Source: an uncultured Oscillospiraceae bacterium (GTDB lineage: Bacteria > Bacillota > Clostridia > Oscillospirales > Oscillospiraceae). From it: 57,620 nt of DNA. Numbering within the stretch: position 1 is the first letter of the stretch; each line of letters starts with the position of its first letter. The notes beneath the pieces were generated by a model. It saw only the letters and a program-made list of their open reading frames with translations, was not told the DNA's origin and ran no database searches. Shown here piece after piece: positions 54,660-57,620 of this stretch. Made by a program: the position numbers and the translations under genes. The stretch spans positions 1 through 57,620 of the forward strand of contig CAKTKC010000020.1 in NCBI GenBank assembly GCA_934569225.1, written 5' to 3'.

Positions 54660-56236
54660 AAAAGGGAATATCCGCGCTGCTGGCGCTCGTTCTTTGCCTG
54701 GGGTGCTTCACCGGCTGCGTCCGGAGCATCGACAATTCCGCCTACGTCCCCACGGGAAACGCCATCCTGATGGAAGGCGAGGAGCCGGAGGAGGAAACCA
54801 TTGCGCCGGACTCTCAGGATCTGACCCTGGCCTACTATCCCGACCGCTCCATGAACCCCCTGTACGGCAGCGACTACACCAACCGTGTGGTCATGTCTTT
54901 GATGTATCAGCCGCTGTTCGCGGTGGACGCCAAGAACAACACGACCCCCATTCTGTGCTCCAGCTATCATGTCACCCCGGATAACCGCACCTGGACGATC
55001 TACTTAGAGCCGGACGCCACCTTCTCCGACGGCACCCGGGTCACGGTGCAGGACGTGGTTGCGAGCTACGAGCAGGCGCGGCAGAACGTGTATTACAAGG
55101 GGCGCTTCACCCACATTGCCCGGGTGGAGCTGTCCAGCGACGGCGGCGTGGACTTTTTCCTGGATACGCCGTACCAGAATCTGGCGCTGCTGCTGGATAT
55201 CCCCATCGTCAAGGCCTCGGAAGTGACCGCAGACAACCCCCTGGGCACCGGCCCCTACTCTCTGGAAGAGGGCATCGGCGGCAAGCATTTGCAGCGGGTG
55301 GTGAACTGGTGGTGCAGCAGCGAAGACCTGGTGGCGAAGGATTCCTCCATCGCCCTGGTGGAGGCGGAGTCTCCCGCCCAGATCCGGGACGAGTTTGAGT
55401 TTTCCGGCCTGAGCGTGGTCTGCACCAATCCCCAGACGGACTCCTACGCCGACTACCGCTGCGACTTTGAGCTGTGGGAAGTGGACAGCGGCTACCTGAT
55501 GTATATCGGCTGCAACGTCACCTGGAGTAATTACTTTGACGACGGCACCCTGCGTACCTTCCTGACCTACGGCATCGACCGGCAGGCGCTGGTGGACAAC
55601 AACTACGGCGGACTGGCGCTGCCCACGACCCTGGCTGTTTCCCCCATGTCGCCGTATTACAGCAAAAGTCTGGCGGCGAATTATGATTACAACGAAATGC
55701 GCTTCATCGATGCGGCCAGCAAGCTTCGCGTCCCCACCAACGACAAGGGCGTGCCGAGAACGCTCAAGCTGCTGGTCAACAGCGACGATTCCGCCCGTCT
55801 GCGCTGCGCCCGGAACATCGCGGCCACGCTGACGGAGCTGGGTCTTGCCTGCGAAACGGTGGAAAGTCCCACCAGCGTCTACGAAGCCCGGCTTCAGGCG
55901 GGCAACTACGACATTTACCTGGGCATTACGAAGCTGCCCGCGACGGGAGATCTGTCGGAGTTCTTCCGCCCCTGGGGCGACATGAGCTGGGGCGGCATTT
56001 CCAACGAGACGATCTACAACATGGTCAATCAGTCTCTGGAGAACAGCGGCAACTACTATAACCTGTACAAGCTGCTGGCGGACAACGGCCATATCATCCC
56101 CGTAATGGCCGGTTACTACGCCATCTACGCCAAGCGGGGCGTGCTGAGCGACCTGAACCCCGCCCGTGACAATGTGTTCTACTACACCCTGGGCAAAACC
56201 ATGGAGAGCAGTAAAGTAGCAACACAGTTCAGCTGA
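54656..56236 (+). CDS. Extracellular solute-binding lipoprotein, family 5 (OppA-like)
   Basis: A 526-residue protein. Its signal peptide ends in a lipobox LGCFTGC, giving lipidated Cys21. The family 5 peptide-binding signature is seen as VVMSLMYQPLF, WTIYLEPDATFSDGTRVTVQDVVASYE and GTGPYSL. It should catch peptides or similar ligands for an ABC importer, but no permease or ATPase is in the window. The ATG overlaps the pgeF stop, and AGGAGGTG precedes it. Confidence 0.9.
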   Translation: MKKGISALLALVLCLGCFTGCVRSIDNSAYVPTGNAILMEGEEPEEETIAPDSQDLTLAYYPDRSMNPLYGSDYTNRVVMSLMYQPLFAVDAKNNTTPILCSSYHVTPDNRTWTIYLEPDATFSDGTRVTVQDVVASYEQARQNVYYKGRFTHIARVELSSDGGVDFFLDTPYQNLALLLDIPIVKASEVTADNPLGTGPYSLEEGIGGKHLQRVVNWWCSSEDLVAKDSSIALVEAESPAQIRDEFEFSGLSVVCTNPQTDSYADYRCDFELWEVDSGYLMYIGCNVTWSNYFDDGTLRTFLTYGIDRQALVDNNYGGLALPTTLAVSPMSPYYSKSLAANYDYNEMRFIDAASKLRVPTNDKGVPRTLKLLVNSDDSARLRCARNIAATLTELGLACETVESPTSVYEARLQAGNYDIYLGITKLPATGDLSEFFRPWGDMSWGGISNETIYNMVNQSLENSGNYYNLYKLLADNGHIIPVMAGYYAIYAKRGVLSDLNPARDNVFYYTLGKTMESSKVATQFS

Positions 56237-56274
56237 CTATCCAATATATCTACCAACAGGAAAGGAAGAAGATC

Positions 56275-57405
56275 ATGAAAAGAGTCATTGCCCTGACGCT
56301 TGCGCTGACGCTGCTGCTGTGCGGCTGCGGCGCAAAGAGTACACCTGCCGCGACCCCCACTGCGGCGCCGGAAACCACCGCAGCACCCACTGCGGAACCT
56401 ACCACGGAGCCAACGACAGAGCCGACCACCGTGCCCACAACGGAACCGGAGATTTATGTCAACCCCCTGAACGGCGAAATCCTGGACGCGCCCTTCACCG
56501 GCCGTATCTTTGCCAACACCGTGAGCAATCTGGCGGACAACATTCCCCATGTGGGCGTGGTGAAGGCGGACATGCTGATCGAGTGCTACGTCAACATGGA
56601 CAGCGTGGTGCGCTGCCTGGCGCTGTTTACGGACATCGATTCCGTGGATGCCATCGGCTCCACCCGTTCCACCCGTCCCATGTTCAACAGCATCGCCCAG
56701 CACTATGACCTGATCCTGTCCCACGCGGGCGGTTCCGATCAGGCACTGAAGGACGCCAAAGACCGGGGCGTGGAGAATTTCAACATCGACTCCTGGGCGG
56801 TTGCCTCCACCGGCGCTTCCTACCGGGACACCGAGCGCAAGGGCGCACTGGAAAACACCCTTTACGGCATCGGCTCCGGCATCAAGGCCTACGCCGAGTC
56901 CCAGGGCTACCCCATGACCCTGGAGCGGGATTACGGCTTCAGCTTCACCGACGACGGCACCCCGGCTGACGGCGTTGAGGCAAAGGACATCAGCATCACC
57001 CTGGTGTACAAGAAAGCCCGGAAGGAGACCCGGATGGTCTACGACGAGAGCACGGGCAAGTACGCCTTCAACCAGTACGGCAAGGTCATGACCGACCTGA
57101 AGACCGAGGAAGTCGAAGCCTTCCGGAACGTCATCGTCATGTACGCGGACATCACCACCACCGGCATTTACCACATTGCGGACTTCTCCGCCGGCGGCAA
57201 GGGCTATTTTGCCTGCGGCGGCAAGCTCATCCCCATCGTCTGGATGTGCGCAGGTGACAAGGAACCGTTCCGCTTCTTCACGGAAAGCGGCGAGCCGCTG
57301 GAGCTGGGCCGGGGCAACACCTACATGGCCATCTGCACGCCGGAGTCCCCCGTAGTCTGCGAAGGAATGCCGGAGCAGCCCGCCGAAACCACGGCCGCGT
57401 CCTGA
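56275..57405 (+). CDS. DUF3048 (YerB-like) lipoprotein
   Basis: A 376-residue lipoprotein. The lipobox is LLLCGCG with Cys at 17/19. A Thr/Pro/Ala-rich linker spans residues 23-57. The YerB-type domain follows (ARPMFNS-like STRSTRPMFNSIAQHYD, HAGGSDQALKDAK, YADITTTGIYHIADF). Function in the family is unknown; members are surface-exposed. AAAGGAAG precedes the ATG. It lies 38 bases after the solute-binding gene. Confidence 0.88.
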   Translation: MKRVIALTLALTLLLCGCGAKSTPAATPTAAPETTAAPTAEPTTEPTTEPTTVPTTEPEIYVNPLNGEILDAPFTGRIFANTVSNLADNIPHVGVVKADMLIECYVNMDSVVRCLALFTDIDSVDAIGSTRSTRPMFNSIAQHYDLILSHAGGSDQALKDAKDRGVENFNIDSWAVASTGASYRDTERKGALENTLYGIGSGIKAYAESQGYPMTLERDYGFSFTDDGTPADGVEAKDISITLVYKKARKETRMVYDESTGKYAFNQYGKVMTDLKTEEVEAFRNVIVMYADITTTGIYHIADFSAGGKGYFACGGKLIPIVWMCAGDKEPFRFFTESGEPLELGRGNTYMAICTPESPVVCEGMPEQPAETTAAS

Positions 57406-57431
57406 GTTTGGGGCGGATATTCCGGGAAATG

Positions 57432-57466
57432 AAAAGCGCCCGCAGCGTCACGCGGCGGGCGCTTTT
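57432..57466 (+). terminator. Terminator of the DUF3048 gene
   Basis: AAAAGCGCCCGC, an 11-base loop, GCGGGCGCTTTT. It is a perfect 12-bp stem with A/T ends. Confidence 0.92.
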
Positions 57467-57530
57467 GCGCGAATGAGCAACATGCACCGAAAAATAGCAA
57501 AAACTGATCGGAATTTTACGAAAATTACAC

Positions 57531-57559
57531 TTTACAACGCAGCGGGATTATTGTATAAT
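57531..57559 (+). promoter_or_regulatory. Sigma-A promoter near window end
   Basis: TTTACA, exactly 17 bases, TATAAT. The downstream 57560-57620 contains GTACGG/CCGTAC and TACTGC/GCAGTA stems but no start codon that I can defend before the window ends. It could be a structured leader of the next gene. Confidence 0.85.
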
Positions 57560-57620
57560 GGATTCCGTACGGAGATATCGAATGCCGTACCTGAAAAGTA
57601 AAATACTGCTTTTGGCAGTA

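Overview
The window is a high-GC segment of a chromosome from a Gram-positive Clostridia-type bacterium, most likely a gut Oscillospiraceae/Ruminococcaceae relative. This rests on the gene order dnaA-dnaN-rlbA-recF-gyrB-gyrA, an HrcA/CIRCE heat-shock operon, NrdR, RNase Y, a RemB-type DUF370 protein, YitT, lipoproteins, a sortase-like anchor, and the CTCTCCC-type interspersed repeats common in such genomes. The species call is an inference; no rRNA is present.

Left edge (1-3476): a visibly lower-GC stretch with a three-gene sugar-acid operon (SDR dehydrogenase, enolase-superfamily dehydratase, beta-propeller lactonase). A short 46-codon frame follows, and the stretch ends exactly at the 3' side of tRNA-Leu(UAG), the usual layout of an integrated island. 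Positions 3528-14074 hold tRNA-Leu, rny, a zinc-ribbon membrane protein, a perfect parS site with parA-parB, serS, mscL and an aldose epimerase. Then come two inverted CTCTCCC repeats that bracket a small HTH gene and a small ribbon-helix-helix gene, followed by a Tritrichomonas-type IMP dehydrogenase and a YitT protein.

The replication origin lies at 15.89-16.15 kb between dnaA and dnaN, with three perfect DnaA boxes and a DnaA-trio-like run. The genes rny, parA, parB and serS lie left of this origin but point toward it, so they should be transcribed head-on to the leftward fork. Right of the origin are dnaN, rlbA, recF, gyrB, gyrA, rnhA and remB. A minus-strand cluster follows (rlmA-prfA-tsaE-tsaB-upp), then a polysaccharide deacetylase and a minus-strand cell-shape operon (U32 peptidase, maf, mreC, mreD, PBP2). 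Next is hrcA-grpE-dnaK-dnaJ under a CIRCE element, then dCMP deaminase with a hexapeptide acetyltransferase, and nrdR with an SdpI-like gene. A 1174-residue surface PHP-domain protein follows, then a UMF1 transporter, a zinc phospholipase C-like protein, an AlaX-type editing protein, secA, pgeF and two lipoproteins.

The most unusual content is non-coding. A family of about 160-230 bp long palindromes with a conserved AATAC/GTATT tip occurs at least five times, some bracketed by TA and showing paired substitutions. A 21-bp unit is tandemly repeated four times in frame inside rlmA, adding four heptads to the protein, and occurs once more between genes. Six consecutive hairpins are packed into about 150 bp at 47.2-47.34 kb. 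No CRISPR array, rRNA, prophage or intact transposase gene was seen.
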